Source: Sweltsa coloradensis
Lineage: Eukaryota > Arthropoda > Insecta > Plecoptera > Chloroperlidae
Direction: 5' to 3'
Assembly: GCA_024449915.1 (NCBI GenBank)
Contig: JAMZAV010000637.1
Span: forward strand, 124,001-188,000
DNA: 64,000 nucleotides
Shown: positions 11,677 to 24,853 of the stretch, piece by piece
How the letters are laid out: each line of letters starts with the position of its first letter
Numbering within the stretch: the stretch's first letter is position 1
Made by a program: the position numbers and the translations under genes
Notes under the pieces: generated by a model
What the model saw: only the letters and a program-made list of their open reading frames with translations
Database searches by the model: none
What the model was told of the DNA's origin: nothing

Positions 11677-12462
11677 TATTGGATGAGCGTAGCGAGCGTA
11701 GCGAGCGAAGCGAAGATTCCATTTCACTACACTGGAGAAAAAAATCCGAAATGTTTTTTTTTAATTTTTCTTTTTTCTTTATTTTTGTATTTTTGTGTGT
11801 TTGTTTACACGATTCCGGCTAAACCGATACTCCGATTGCCATGAAATTTTATGGAGGCCTTCGAAATCTCTGAACTTAGAACTGCCACGTTTTTGAGCGC
11901 AATCGGGTAATTTTTTCTTATAAAAAACGCAATTTTACGATTTTTTTTTTAATTTTTTAAAAATTTCTTCGACTTATAACACCTACACGCTTTATCCGAT
12001 TGTAATGATTTTCTCACAGAACCTTAATTTTATGAATTAAGATATTCGTGTGAAATTTGGGCGTAATCGAAAAATTATTTCTCATGAAATTCGAAATTTT
12101 ACGGATTTTTCTTTTTTAAAACAATTCTTTGACTTATAACACCTACATGCTTTATCCTATTGTAATGATTTTTTCACAGAACCTTAATTTTATGAATTAA
12201 TATACTCGTGTTAAATTTGAGCGCAATCGAATAATGATTTTTGTATGAAAATTGCAATTTTACCATTTTTTTATTTTTTTTAAATTTCGATTTATTAAAA
12301 AAATTAAGTTAATTTTTTATTTAATTTAATTTAATAAAAAAAAATCTTCGACTAAGTAATAATTTTTTCACAGAACAACAGAAAATCCGCGTAACACATG
12401 GCAGCTCAATGCACCAATTACGCTCATCCAACAACGCGGCGGGACTTAATGCGTTTTCCTAG
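11677..12462 (+). mobile_element. Family D copy 3 (long subtype), possible Helitron-like element
   Basis: Begins TTGGATGAGCGTAGCGAGCG after host A and ends CCTAG before host T. The interior has CACTGGAG, GATTCCGGCTAAACCGATAC, and two internal repeats of about 130-150 bp (TTATAACACCTAC then ACAGAACCTTAATTTTATG). Near the 3' end is CTCATCCAACAACGCG, the inverse of the head. It is the same subtype as 31339-31953. No protein is encoded. Confidence 0.6.
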
Positions 12463-12889
12463 TTAATAATATTTCCATTGAGAGGATTCGGGAGTCTATT
12501 GACATTGTTGGCAGTAACATTTTCCTAGTCACGAAGAATGAGATATGCATAAAACTTGGCATAATTCTTATAGTTTGATGTTTTGTAACATTTTCCACAG
12601 CCACCAAAACATAAAACTCGAATTTGTCTTATTATTTACCTGCAATAATTTTTGGGGAGAAAATTGTCAATGAAGAAGCCTTCGTAACTCTTTAATCAAT
12701 AACCATCGTAGTTCGAATGAGACACATGATTTGTGGTCCAAAGAAGCCGAAGAAAAAATAAGAGAACCCTAGAAGCCTCTCCTGGGTCTTCAAGGATAAT
12801 ATTAGAGACTGCGTAATAAATAAGATATAATTGTAATAGCTTATGCTTGCAAGTTAATAAATATTAAAAAATAATATTAAATAACATAT
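12463..12889. other. No recognisable gene
   Basis: AT-rich sequence with nothing recognised. Confidence 0.35.
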
Positions 12890-13095
12890 GTACCTCAAGC
12901 GTAAAACGCGAGACTCTGATTCGGGAGGCCGTAAGTTCGAATCCCACCACTGGCAATCCTGATTTAAAGTTTTTCCGAATATTCTTCAGTCGTGAATGTG
13001 AACAAAATGGATTGAGCTTATGCCACTACAGAAAAACGTAGTTAATATACACCTGAAGAAGAGCATATAATTGTCCCAGGGTAGCCTAATAGGTT
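12890..13095 (+). repeat. SINE-A copy 3, diverged
   Basis: CTCAAGCGTAAAACGCGAGA, then GACTCTGATTCGGGAGG, B-box-like AGTTCGAATCCC, and CAATCCTGATTTAAAG, with tail ACACCTGAAGAAGAGCAT. The order matches the full-length copies but with many substitutions. Confidence 0.75.
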
Positions 13096-14691
13096 ACACA
13101 CAAAAAAATTAAAATAAATTTGCGTATGGCAACTAAGATACGTATGGGTATACGAGAGTGCAAAGTATGCTAATTATAAATGTGAGTGTAAAATGTAAAT
13201 GATTTTATTAGTGTGATGTGTTAACTCCTTTCGATGTAAGAAAACCTGATAAAACCTCGATAAAACAGCCTTCACTCATCGTTAAAAGCACGTTTAAAAC
13301 GGCTCATATTATGGAAAAACATCACGACATAACTTGTCCATGTTAAATCACTTTGAGAGTTATTTACAATAGCAGAGCTTAATTTTATTAATTTTTTTAA
13401 TGGTAAATTTTAGTGAGGTTCAGAGTGTTTATGGGAAGTATAACAGGTATATTATATTGTAGCTTTTGCAATGGGGAGACGAGGTATAAATTTCCCCTTG
13501 CCCGGGATTGCAAAGGAGATTTATAATGAGATATATATAATTGCGATTCGACAAGAGTACAAGTAATTCACCAAAAAAAATCATTACGAATACTGGCAAA
13601 ATAATGTTGCTGCATCGAATGTTTATGAGTAATACGTCTTCATCCCGTCGGTTAGTTGTACACGTTACGAGTGAAGCAGATTACTTTGATGTCAAATGCA
13701 CTTTTTAACCTGTTTATTCTGTTCGTATAGTACCGCGTTGTAAAACTTGCGAAGGCAGATAATCATCATTTTCAAACCAATCTTGACTATTCTGACTTTT
13801 TCTATCATTTCTGCATATCAATAAATTACACTACTACATCTGCGGCATCGTATATCCCGAATTTTTCATGCTGTGTATAATTTTACCCTCGCCTATCTGT
13901 TTTTTTTTTTCCAGCTAAACGTTCTTTCTTTTCATCGGGCATAAACCAAAGCGCGGAGCTTTCTGCTTTTTGGAATTGTTATCATATTTCACGTGAACGT
14001 TTATAAAGAATCAATCTATGAGATCCGGTAAGTGCATTCCTCAATTAATACATCGACTTCGAATTTAAAAAATCGTGAACTCAACGTAGTTTACTCAATT
14101 ATTGTGAACTGTAAGAATTTATTTCACCTGTCTACATTTTTAACGCATATTTTCATATGATTGCTACGTTTAAAATAATCGATGTGAACACGCAGGTAAA
14201 TTTAAACGTCTGAATGGTAGTTTCACGATTTTAAATCCAAAGTTTGGATTTTCCGTTTTTTTTGCAACCAATGTGTGATGGATATCGATAGAAAAGTTCT
14301 TTATAAAACATTCATTAAACATTTGGTAGTGATAATATTAGGCTACTAACAATTCAGCTGCAATCATCAAAACCAGCATGCATTATCATTGGTACAGTTG
14401 TTTTTTGCTTCCCAAATAGGACTATCTTTTACATTCCGTAAGATGAGGGATTCAAACGGGCAGGCTACTCGAGCCAATAAGAATACAAAATGTATTGCAG
14501 AAAGGGCATAAGTAGGCCACCTTCCAGCCCTTAAAACATACCCTTCCATTCCAACGTCAATAAAACACAGATATCCGATAAAATCATCAGGCTCTCTACA
14601 TAAAATGCCACAATGCAAAAGGCTTCCCCCAAAAATTATCTGGAGAATATGTAAACAGTTTTTTGCATTTATCTCAAAACTAAAAGTAAAT
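13096..14691. other. No recognisable gene
   Basis: AT-rich sequence with no repeat shared within the window and no convincing coding segment. Confidence 0.35.
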
Positions 14692-14935
14692 AAAATAAAT
14701 AAATAAATTGTATTTAGAGTCTACCCACTCAGTTATATAACTGATTTTCAGTGGGGGACAGTAAATCAAAGCGACCAAGCCAACCCTGTAGGCCCCGACG
14801 CAATCGACGAGTGAGCGATAACCAACCAAAGATCGATATTTTTAATAGGAAATATAGCATCAGTGGTATGGACAGTGCAAACACACGCGGATCAACGCCA
14901 GAATCACAATGGACTTACGCCCTTTCTGAAAAACG
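14692..14935 (+). repeat. Family E copy 1
   Basis: Starts in (AAAT)n, then CTACCCACTCAGTTATATAA with a small stem-loop (CAGTTATATAACTG), then GACAGTAAATCAAAGCGACC and AACCAAAGATCGATATTT, ending near CAACGCCAGAATCA. A reverse copy lies at 28807-29065 and a truncated one at 63761-63866. Type unassigned. Confidence 0.8.
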
Positions 14936-17017
14936 TGATTCAAATATATTGCCCAGAACTCGCCAAAAAATACTATGAAACGTGATTAATAAATTCGTGA
15001 CCACATTAGAATGGAGTAGATTTCCTATTTCCAAGGCCCAAATTCAAACGCAAGATATTAGTCTGTAATGAATCTGTGCAGGCTGAATCAAGCCGAGTCT
15101 AATTGAAAATAAGCAACCGCAGGCGAACTTGATCAACATATAAATCACGAGCAGGTACCCGATCGTACTTGTAACGGGTGGTAATAATTAATTTTAATTG
15201 AATAAGTGTACGCTACGCTGTAGAAGTCAGTAGTTCATTATTCCCCGCAGATATAATTACTACTCTCTAGTAGATGTGTCCAATAAGTCTAGGAAGATAT
15301 ATATAATATTTCGTAATAATTATTCGTTGGTAGTTTGTAATGCTAACCCGACTGAATTGGCAAGTTTAGTACGGCCCCTCATCATTTATAACAAAATTCC
15401 AATTCATATTAATATTACCATCGCCTAACTTTCAAATCCAAATTAAAAGAATCCGAATTTCGCTTTTGTACTATTAATCTTGTCGGATAGATGAACGTGG
15501 TTATTTCATTACTAGGTTTCATTCACGTTCTCAGTCTCGATCGGGACCCTTCGTACATAACTTCTGACGTCACCGATGATTGATGACGTCAAACTGAGAA
15601 CGCGAGAATAAGAATAAGCCACGTTTTTCAAGCAATCAGACACGTCCTAGGTACTCCATTCATGAATTCTTTTACGACTAGTTATAAATACTATTATGTT
15701 TTTCTTCAGTTTTATACAAGCCTTTTATCTTATTTTATTTAAAAAAAATGTTTTCCATCAATTTTCCTCTTCTATCATAATATAAATACATTTTTGTAGG
15801 ATGCCCGCTGTAGGGTATACACATCAGATTTAACCGGTGTGACCCAGTAGGTATATTGCGGATAGGACAATTGTGAAGGGATCAGTACTATTTATACAAC
15901 TCCATGATAATACCATAATAATATCATAATATGTTTGTGTATAGGTCTACCATTTATCATAAATTTAAGTTGCATTATGTAAGTAATGCATATGTTTGTA
16001 CTGTGTACTCATCACAAAAGAATAATAAATAACAGTTTACTTACTTTTATCCGTACAAGCTCTGATCGTAGCGCAAAGCCCACACTACTATATAGCCGAG
16101 AAAGATGTGGTGCTGAGGTACGTCCTACCGTAAAATAAAAAAAATGTGAAAAAGGGAAAATTAATGATTTATTAATTTTAAATAAAAACTATTTCTCGAA
16201 CAAAAAAGTAAAAAGTAACGTTGAGGCATTGGTGAGATTATTATTATTGTTATATGTGTTGAACAGCGAAGACTGTTCGCACCACAGAGATCTATAAAGC
16301 CTGTATAAAATACGAAGAATTAACATAAATGAGCCATGAATCAGGTCATTATCATGTAAAACATTGCCAAGGCCGACAATCGACACGTTATTATGAAAAG
16401 CAATTAAAATGTGTCAAGAACCAAATCGTTGTTGGGTAATTACATTTTCAAGGTCGTCATGTGTTAGGGATATAGAAGATGCGTAGAAAATAGCTATAGT
16501 CGGACCCCGGGATTTGTTTTTGTGAGAGAGGAAGAAAGTTTGTAATTTAGTATAGTAGACGATAGACTAGTTCTGTGATTGCATGATGTTGATATTGAAA
16601 AACTAAAAAATACCAAGATCGTAGGACTGAAGTGTGACTGGAGCATAATACTACATCTTCGAGTCGATTGAAACACGAAATATTGTTAATAGCCATTACC
16701 ATCCCACTAACAGTAGCAAAGAATCTATTGAAACTGATGTGAAATACACAATCTAACGTAAGTGTAACTGAAAGAATTGAATCAATGTGGGTGTAAATAA
16801 CTATTGGGAATTATTAATAGTCAACGATATTTTGGAGACATCACAAAAAAAAACACTGAAATGTGTTCAATGTAACCTAGATACATTTTGACAGATCGAG
16901 AGTCCAAATCACTGCAATTAAAAATTAAATATTTTTCTCGTTAATTTGCCCTCTATGTTTAGGGTACAATACATGTTTAGATTAGAGGGCCATACCTATA
17001 ATTCTATGACCCATTTT
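14936..17017. other. No recognisable gene; SINE-A tail fragment
   Basis: Positions 15835-15890 resemble the SINE-A tail on the minus strand (GATAGGACAATTGTGAAGGG). The rest is AT-rich with no recognised content. Confidence 0.35.
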
Positions 17018-17110
17018 ACATTTTCTTGGAAACCTCGCAGAAAGATCTTCTATTAGGATTGCCGGGATCACATTCAAACTACCGCATGAGCTGCCTCTAT
17101 CGTTCGAGAA
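17018..17110 (-). repeat. SINE-A fragment, strongly decayed
   Basis: GGATTGCCGGGATCACATTC followed by GAGCTGCC and CGTTCGAG corresponds to the head and centre of SINE-A on the minus strand. Confidence 0.5.
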
Positions 17111-17648
17111 AAGTTTAATCGTAAATATTGTACTAACCCTTTCAAGCTAAGTTTTAAGTGATTTACATTCCAATCTCTGTCATCAGAAATTTCACATAAA
17201 CGCCTGATGTTTTAACATTATCATATTTCTAGTTTAAATAGTATAAAGATAAACACTGATAAAACCAAGTCATGTACCATATAAAAGTTTCCACTGTAAC
17301 TATACTCTTATCAACTTTTGAAACAACATTTGCAAAATTAATATCTTCTCTGGAGAATGTTGCTCTAATGAATGAAGTAATGCAAATTGCAAGATTAATT
17401 GAGAATTTGCAATTCGGGGAACTGAATAATTGAGTGCTTTGGCGCAATGCTGCATGAAGAATAAAGCTGAACTGATTCGAACCTGTTATTTAACTATAGG
17501 CCGACTGACTAGCCTATATCCTTACTTTAATAACATGGGGGCAGGCCCCAGACGATATTAAAACAACGCGAAATCACAGTTTCTTATTCATTATTCAAGA
17601 ACCCGCAAAACATTGAAAATGTTTTTACGCCGTAATGTAGTTTTGGTA

Positions 17649-17999
17649 GAACTATAAATATATGACAAAAAGAATAAAATGTTATGGTGAATTTTTAATT
17701 CGATATTTATTAAATGATACGTATTTTTTAAATAAACACCGTGCCGATTAGAACAAGTATATTTTGAATATATATAATAAGCAGGGCACAACAAGACGAA
17801 GTCACTAGTTTTTATTCTTATAGTCCCAAAACAGTATGAAAAGTTTGGGTATGTAGAACTATAATATGACAACAGAATAACGTTATAGGATTTTTAATTC
17901 GATATTTATTAAATGATACGTATTTTTTAAATAAACACCGTGCCGATTAGAACAAGTATATTATATTTGAATATATATAATAAGCAGGGCACAACAATC
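17649..17999. repeat. Tandem duplication, spacing about 207 bp
   Basis: Units at 17649-17799 and 17856-17999 share an uninterrupted core of about 70 bp (from TTTTTAATTCGATATTTATT to GATTAGAACAAGTATAT) and GCAGGGCACAACAA. They are separated by about 55 bp of sequence not duplicated. Confidence 0.85.
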
Positions 18000-18454
18000 A
18001 TAGCCTAGATCTCATGAGTGTATGAAAAGAGTCACATTATATGATAATATATTTTATTTTGTTTATTAGTGCCACAACAACAGAGCAAGCTCCACAAGTG
18101 TGGGGGAAATGTAAACGGCAGCACACATTATCGAACAGAGCCACTCGCATACGATACATTTAAGGCGTAAAATACGCAATGTAGGCCTATGCTGAAACTA
18201 TCTATACTCTTACTTACTGTCCGTCTGTTGTTTGTCAAAATCTCACGATAAAAACCGACGAACTAGCCTATCTACATTTGCCATGTTTTTTTTTAAAGTC
18301 TTTCAACAAGGGTGATACAGAACATTTTGTTGTAGTTCCGGGCCAAAGAGTGAATTTCTATAAGACCGGCACCTCCACCAAGGAGAACTGTACGCAAAAA
18401 CAAACGTTGTATTATAACGGTAAGCTTCGCTCTCTATTTTGGGTACTCTTGACA

Positions 18455-18610
18455 GAGTTCATGCGTAACGCGATGATACCCACTTGAGAGGTCGTCGTTT
18501 CGATTCCTGTCATTTGTAATCCCGACTGAAAATATGATCGATTATTTCTCCTTGACGTTCAGACGAATTCTGGGATTGATTCAGCCCTTGGACATTCCTA
18601 TACGGGCGTC
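18455..18610 (+). repeat. SINE-A fragment, decayed
   Basis: GCGTAACGCGATGATACCCAC, B-box-like TTTCGATTCCTG, then AATCCCGACTGAAAATATG and TTCAGACGAATTC preserve the SINE-A order. Confidence 0.45.
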
Positions 18611-19280
18611 TTACGAGAAAGTTTTTTTTTAAGTTCTGGTACTCCAGAACCTCTCATCATCACAATTCGCAAATGATCCCCATATCATCTTGATTAACCT
18701 TCTTGCAGAAATGTGAGCTCTTCGTAAGGTGGCCTGAAAGTGAGTTTTATTTATTTATTTTATTTTTCGTCGTCACCATGAGCTGAGCTGGCTGCTCGCT
18801 CTGAGTTTGACCCATGGGCGTGAACAGTGATCGCTCGCCACACGAACCTGACATAACAAGTGAACGTCAAATCAAACCCACACGCTTCACAGATTTAAAT
18901 TAATGAGTTTCAATCGAGTACATTTTGTAACGAAATAGTGTAATTAATTATTACGAGGTCACTTCGCGAACCCTTTTCACAGATCACGCTGGCGGGGGTG
19001 AGCGTTTTCGGTGCATTGAGCCCTATTTACCTCGATGCTTTATGTTCTTTTCTACTGAAGAAATCTAAAAAACACGAAAGGTCTACAGTTGGAGATTTAA
19101 AAAGTTTTCTGTAAATTCTATGAATACGGGAAAGGCCATTTTACCGGTATAGAGTGTAGTTCAAGCCACTAAGAATCGAAAAATATTAGATGGGTGTAAA
19201 CGGGGCAGATCTTAGTTCAAACTTCAAACTTCACTTCAGAGATATGGAAGGTTCCTTGAAATTGTCATTGTTGTTGTGAA

Positions 19281-19343
<63 letters not shown>

Positions 19344-19758
19344 GATAAGGATCTCAGTAACAGTTTGACCCGGAAAATGCAAACAAACGCACTAAAAACA
19401 AACAAAGACACGAGCTGGTGTAAAATAGAATTGAAACATCACTTCCCTCGCTATATAACTCATCCTACCCGCAATCTGAAGAAAGGGCGGGGGGGATTAA
19501 CTCCATACAGAAGTTCAAATTATCCTCTACAAACCACAATATGATCTACAGGCGCGTACGAAGGGGGTGGGGGGTGGGGGGTGCCCACCACTTTTTACCG
19601 TGACCCTTCCCCACACCCCCACACCCCACTTCAGAATGTTAGAAATTCAGTTACGCCGTAAATCCCCACATTTGACAACTACCGAATAACGAATTTTCAA
19701 GTTTGAATCTTCCGCTGTTACATCTTTTGTTTTAAGAGTAAAAAGTACACTATATTTA
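18611..19758. other. No gene; (GTT)n microsatellite and family D debris
   Basis: (GTT)n fills about 19283-19343. Positions 18951-19010 and 19200-19260 resemble family D ends (CACTTCGCGAACCC; TCAGAGATATGGAAGGTTCC). At 19552 a hAT-like start CAGGCGCGTACGAAGGGGG leads into G- and C-rich runs, but no partner end was found. Confidence 0.5.
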
Positions 19759-20212
19759 CTAGGCCGCTTCGCGAACGCTTTTTTTAGTCGCGTTGATGGA
19801 TGAGTTTTTTGGTTGAAATGCTTATATTAAAACCTTTATTTCTATGAATTCTGGCTATTTTTTCAACTTTTTCTTTCAAAAGGCAATACATCACCATAAC
19901 TTTAATGTACATGTGAAATATGAGCGTTGTAACCCCACCTATTTGGTCAAAATCGGCCCAAATATCACGAAAATATCGCATTCAAAATCGAAAAAATCGA
20001 AAACGTACGATATTCATGAGAAATATTTCTTCGATTGTACCCAAAAACGTGGCAAGTTTAAGTTCAGAGATTTCGAAGGTTCCCTCCAATTTTCATCAAG
20101 ATCGCATATACCGTTTGCCCGGTAGAGCGCAAACAAACAGACAGCAAAAAAAAAACGAGCTAATTTTTTTGGGGGGGTCAGTGAGATTGAAGTCTTCGCT
20201 TCGCTCATCTAA
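19759..20212 (-). mobile_element. Family D copy 1 (short subtype)
   Basis: On the minus strand it begins after host A with TTAGATGAGCGAAGCGAAGA. It then has CTCTACCGGGCAAACGG, CGAAATCTCTGAACTTAAAC and CTCATCCATCAACGCGAC, and ends GCGAAGCGGCCTAG before host T. The CTAG|T ending is shared with the copies at 11677 and 31339. Non-coding. Confidence 0.65.
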
Positions 20213-20783
20213 TTATACATTCAATGGTTGTAACATGGTCTATCTCGTCACTATTCTAATTCTTTTTTTGTAGTTTTATAGTTTTTACTGTACAAAAAGA
20301 CATTAATTTGATATTCATTCAGCCTACTTTTTTTCTAGAACGCACCAAACACACTCTAAAAACCTGATTTTCAAACTTTTCGCCTGTGGCTCTGTAGTTG
20401 GAGGGCGAAGCCCCCCAAACCCCCCGTGTTTGGTCCCTTTTCCCAGTAACTCAGCAAAAGATTTATTGTTCCCCCCACTCGAAAGAGTTCCTACGTGCCA
20501 GAAAGTACAGCATCATTGCGGGATTTGTGTTTTCTACAGCGATGGAATCCTGGATAGGCCCTACCTACACCAACCAACCAGGCTCTGAAGTCTGAACCAT
20601 TTCTCGATCTTTGTGACACAGTCTACAATCGCACTCATAGGAATGTGTCGACCAAATTTGGTGGTAGTCAATTATGTAGCAGTTTTTACGGCTCTTCGCC
20701 CGGGGCAGCGAGCCATCAATGAGCGTAGCCCGGCCGGCTTCCTTGGCGCCGCCACGAAGGCTACCGTCAGACGGATCCAACCA

Positions 20784-22665
20784 TAGCAAGTAGCCTACGC
20801 CTATCGAAACGTGTTGTTAGTGACTTGACTTGGTCAAGACATTTCACGAAGATGGTTTTGATGTGGGCTATACGTCACCGAATTTTGTATACATACTTGC
20901 AATGTAAGCGAAATATACACAGACTCAACTCAATACGCTAATAATAAAAATACATACAATGTGCATGAAATACATGCACAATGTTTATCCAAGCAAGTAG
21001 CCTACGCCTCTCGAAACATATTGTTCGTGTTAGGAAGACTGCAACACTGTGGTGACTTGGTCAGGACATTTCACGAAGATGATTTTGATATTGACTATAT
21101 TATGTCACCGAATTTTTTTATTGATACTTACCATATAAGCGAAATATACTAAACTCAATACGCTAATAATAATGGAAATTTGACTACTCAATACATACAA
21201 TGTGCATTAAATAAATGCACAAGGTTTATCCAAGCAAGTATAGCCTACGCCTCTCGAAACGTATTGTTCGTGTTAGGAAGACTGCGACACTGTGGTGACT
21301 TGGTCAGGACATTTCACGAAGATGATTGTGATGTTCGCTATGCTACCGAATTTTGTATACATACTTATCTACCATGTAAGCGAAATAAACTCAACTCAAT
21401 ACGCAAATAATAATGCAAATTAACTACACAATACAAACAATGTGCATGAAATACATGCAAAAGGTTTCTCCAAGCAAGTAGCCTACGCATCTCGAAACAT
21501 ATTGTTACGTGTTAGGAAGACTGCAACACTGTGGTGACTTGGTCAGGACATTTCACAAAGATGATTTTGATATTGACTATGCTACTGAATTTTGTAAACA
21601 TAATTAACTACCATGTAAGCGAAATACACTAAACCCAATACGCAAATAATAATGGAAATTAACATCACAATACATAGGCCTACAATGTGCAGGAAATACA
21701 TGCAAAAGGTTTCTCCAAGCAAGTAGCCTACGCATTTCGAAACGTATTGTTATGTGTTAGGAAGACTGTGACACTGTGGTGACTTGGTCAGGACATTTCA
21801 CGAAGATGATTTTGATATTGACTATGCTACCGAATTTTGTATACATACTTATCTACCATGTATGCGAAATACACTAAACGCAATACGCAAATAATAATGG
21901 AAATTAACATCACAATACATAGGCCTACAATGTGCAGGAAATACATGCACAATGTTTATCCAAGCAAGTAGCCTACGCCTCTCGAAACATATTGTTCGTG
22001 TTAGGAAGACTGCAACACTGTGGTGACTTGGTCAGGACATTTCACGAAGATGATTTTGATATTGACTATGCTACTGAATTTTGTATACATACTTATCTAC
22101 CATGTAAGCGAAATACACTAAACGCAATACGCAAATAATAATGGAAATTAACATCACAATACATAGGCCTACAATGTGCAGGAAATACATGCAAAAGGTT
22201 TCTCCAAGCAAGTAGCCTACGCATTTCGAAACATATTGTTCGTGTTAGGAAGACTGCAACACTGTGGTGACTTGGTCAGGACATTTCACGAAGATGATTT
22301 TGATATTTGCTATGCAACTGAATTTTGTATACATACTTATCTACCATATAAGCGAAATATACTAAACTCAATACGCAAATAACAATGGAAATTGACTACT
22401 CAATACATACAATGTGCATTAAATAAATGCACAAGGTTTATCCAAGCAAGTATAGCCTACGCCTCTCGAAATGTGTTGTTGTGTTAGGTAGACTGTGACA
22501 CTGTGGTGACTTGACTTGGTCAGGACATTTCACGAAGACGATTTTTATGTGGGCTATACGTCACCGAATTTTGTATACATACTTGCAATGTAAGCGAAAT
22601 ATACACAGACTCAACTCAATACGCTAATAATAATGGAAATTAACTGCACAATACATGCAATGTGC
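20784..22665 (+). repeat. Satellite array, about 240-247 bp unit, seven to eight copies
   Basis: The anchor CAAGCAAGTA recurs near 20990, 21230, 21470, 21717, 21960, 22205 and 22444, giving spacings of about 239-247 bp. Each unit has GTTAGGAAGACTG, GACTTGGTCAGGACATTTCA and CGAAGATGATT. The outermost copies (from 20784 and from 22450) are alike and differ from the inner ones (CACAGACTCAACTCAATACG; GTGGGCTATACGTCACCG). Several units hold a frame of 63-76 codons with the peptide RTFHEDD. Two inner units have an extra base in GTTA(C/T)GTGTTAGG that breaks it. Confidence 0.92.
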
Positions 22666-24853
22666 ATTGCACAATGTAAACCTTAGAACAACACAGGGGT
22701 AAATCAAGGGTAGAATGATTGTCAGAACTCACAACCATTATTTTCTCTCGCAAAACTTTTAGACATCGCGTTATCCAGTACGTATCCTGATTATTGTTAC
22801 AACCTACACTAATCAACGTCAACGAATGCAAGAATTATGATTGTTGCATTGACTTATCAATTGCCATGCACAATATTAAATTTAAATCAGATTTTTTTAA
22901 ATGTAAGCCTAATTCAGATGTCAATTGAAAGAAAATTAGCCAATCGAAACTGTGGTTGAAAATCCTTCCACACGCATTTGTTGATGTTTTAATGGACTTT
23001 TCGTGAGAAGCAATAATTATCTCCTGTTTCAGTGTGTAGTTCCAAATACAGTAAAGTGCACATTTGGCACCGGTTTTTCATTTCTGATTGAAAACTAATA
23101 ATGGTTTAAAGTAATTTAATTTAAACCTTATTAAAAACGTTCAATCATCCTTGATATAGCCAAGACTACGCAAGTCCGAATAGCATGGTGTGTATAGTCC
23201 AACAAGTGCAACGAACGAAGTCAGTATACACTGTAAAATGTGCATGAGCTATGAATGCCATTCCATTCCGCATGTTTCTTGTGACTTTCTGCTGTATCTT
23301 ACGTCGACAAATGGGCTTAGGTCAGAAGAATAGAACACGAGATAAAATTGCAATGCAATTACTCTCCTTGCAACGAAAAAGTGCTTGGCATCACACAGCA
23401 TAGAATCGAAGTAAAACTTGAAGCAGAGATAAGTGATTACACTACGCGAGAAGGAAGTAAAGCAATAACATGGTAAGAAACACGTATGGTCATGCTACTT
23501 GGCTAATTGCTGTATTATATTTGCTGAACATTCGATCACCACACATTCCATTCTATAACCAATGCTACAACCATCTACAGGTTTAACCCTTTTTAGTAGC
23601 CTATACAAAAGACTGGGTCCAAAAATGTATTTTCTACCATTCGGGCTTTTTTTTTAGAATTTTAGAACTTAAAAACGAAATAGGATGCTGGTTTTGAATT
23701 TTAAATTAATAACATATCGTAGTTGAAAAATTGTGTTTGTTCTCAAATACTTTTTGTTTGCAGTTTTAATTAGCATAAGCGAACAAAATCTCCGGAAAAT
23801 TCCAGAATTTTGTGTACCTCTACCTATTTTAGTGTTTTCATACACAATTTGATTGTTGTTCGATTTTAAAATTCCTCCTATGAATGGTAAGCATTGGAAA
23901 AATATGCACCTTTCCCGTAGACACAAACCATCTTTTTATCCGGGCTAAACAAAAGTATGAAAAACTAACATATTAAATTGTGTAGACTTTGAAGAATGGT
24001 GGGAAGTATGTCTCACTGTCACTGTCCTAAAGAGTCTAGTGAACGCTCGACATTGGACGCTACCAGAAGAGGAAGGCCATTGATGCACCCGAAACTATTA
24101 AATTCAATCTTTATTGAGCTGCATGGGCCATGGCCAACATACGAGACCACGAGGACCCAGCGTCCTAATCAGTCCTAAGTACACGTTTATAGAAATAATA
24201 ATACAAATTATTAACAAAAGTATGAAATGAATGGCTAACAACATTGTTGTAAAGATGACGAATCAAAAATAAAATTTAATGGAAATGCTTTAGAACAGTG
24301 GGAACAATTTTGTCAATTATTCAAAGAGAGGATTCTCTCACCGAGAGAAGGAAATCAGTGCCTTCGATAACTCAAAGAGCGGTAACATGTAATGTTGTAA
24401 TGTTTAATTAAACAGGCTTTATCTCATCTAGATGATCTTATATTTTTAAGTTTTGAGATACGAAACGTTTGTTATAGTAAAATTCTACATTGAGATTTGC
24501 TGGTATTTGGTAAATGTTCTGTGTTCCTGATGTTTTTTTGTGTTAGGTTTACATTTCCATTTCATGATGATATGAGGGGGGAGAGGTAAATAATTGTATC
24601 GTTTATACGAAAGAATCAAATAGTATTATAATAAATATATGTACTATGTAGCTAACTATTTAACTTTTTTATTTAATTTTGTGCCAAATTTTTTACAATT
24701 TCGCTACATATTATTCAATTTATCTGGCCAACAAAAAGTCTAACAAGCCGTTTATCTAGAAAATGATCTAATTCAATTGTTTGTTAACAATTCGGACATT
24801 TTTTCATAAACATTGTCTGAAGGCTCCGCGTGCGGCTCGGAGTACCCCAGTCG
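22666..24853. other. No recognisable gene
   Basis: AT-rich sequence. The longest frame is 85 codons (minus, 23669-23926) without a domain. No repeat shared elsewhere was recognised. Confidence 0.35.

Noticed and set aside
19552..19630. Complete small hAT-like element beginning CAGGCGCGTACG
   Set aside because: No inverse partner end and no 8-bp duplication could be found nearby.
20961..22382. Multi-gene cluster of small proteins with RTFHEDD
   Set aside because: The frames follow the satellite unit, and single-base insertions break two of the inner units; conservation is explained by repeat homogenisation.
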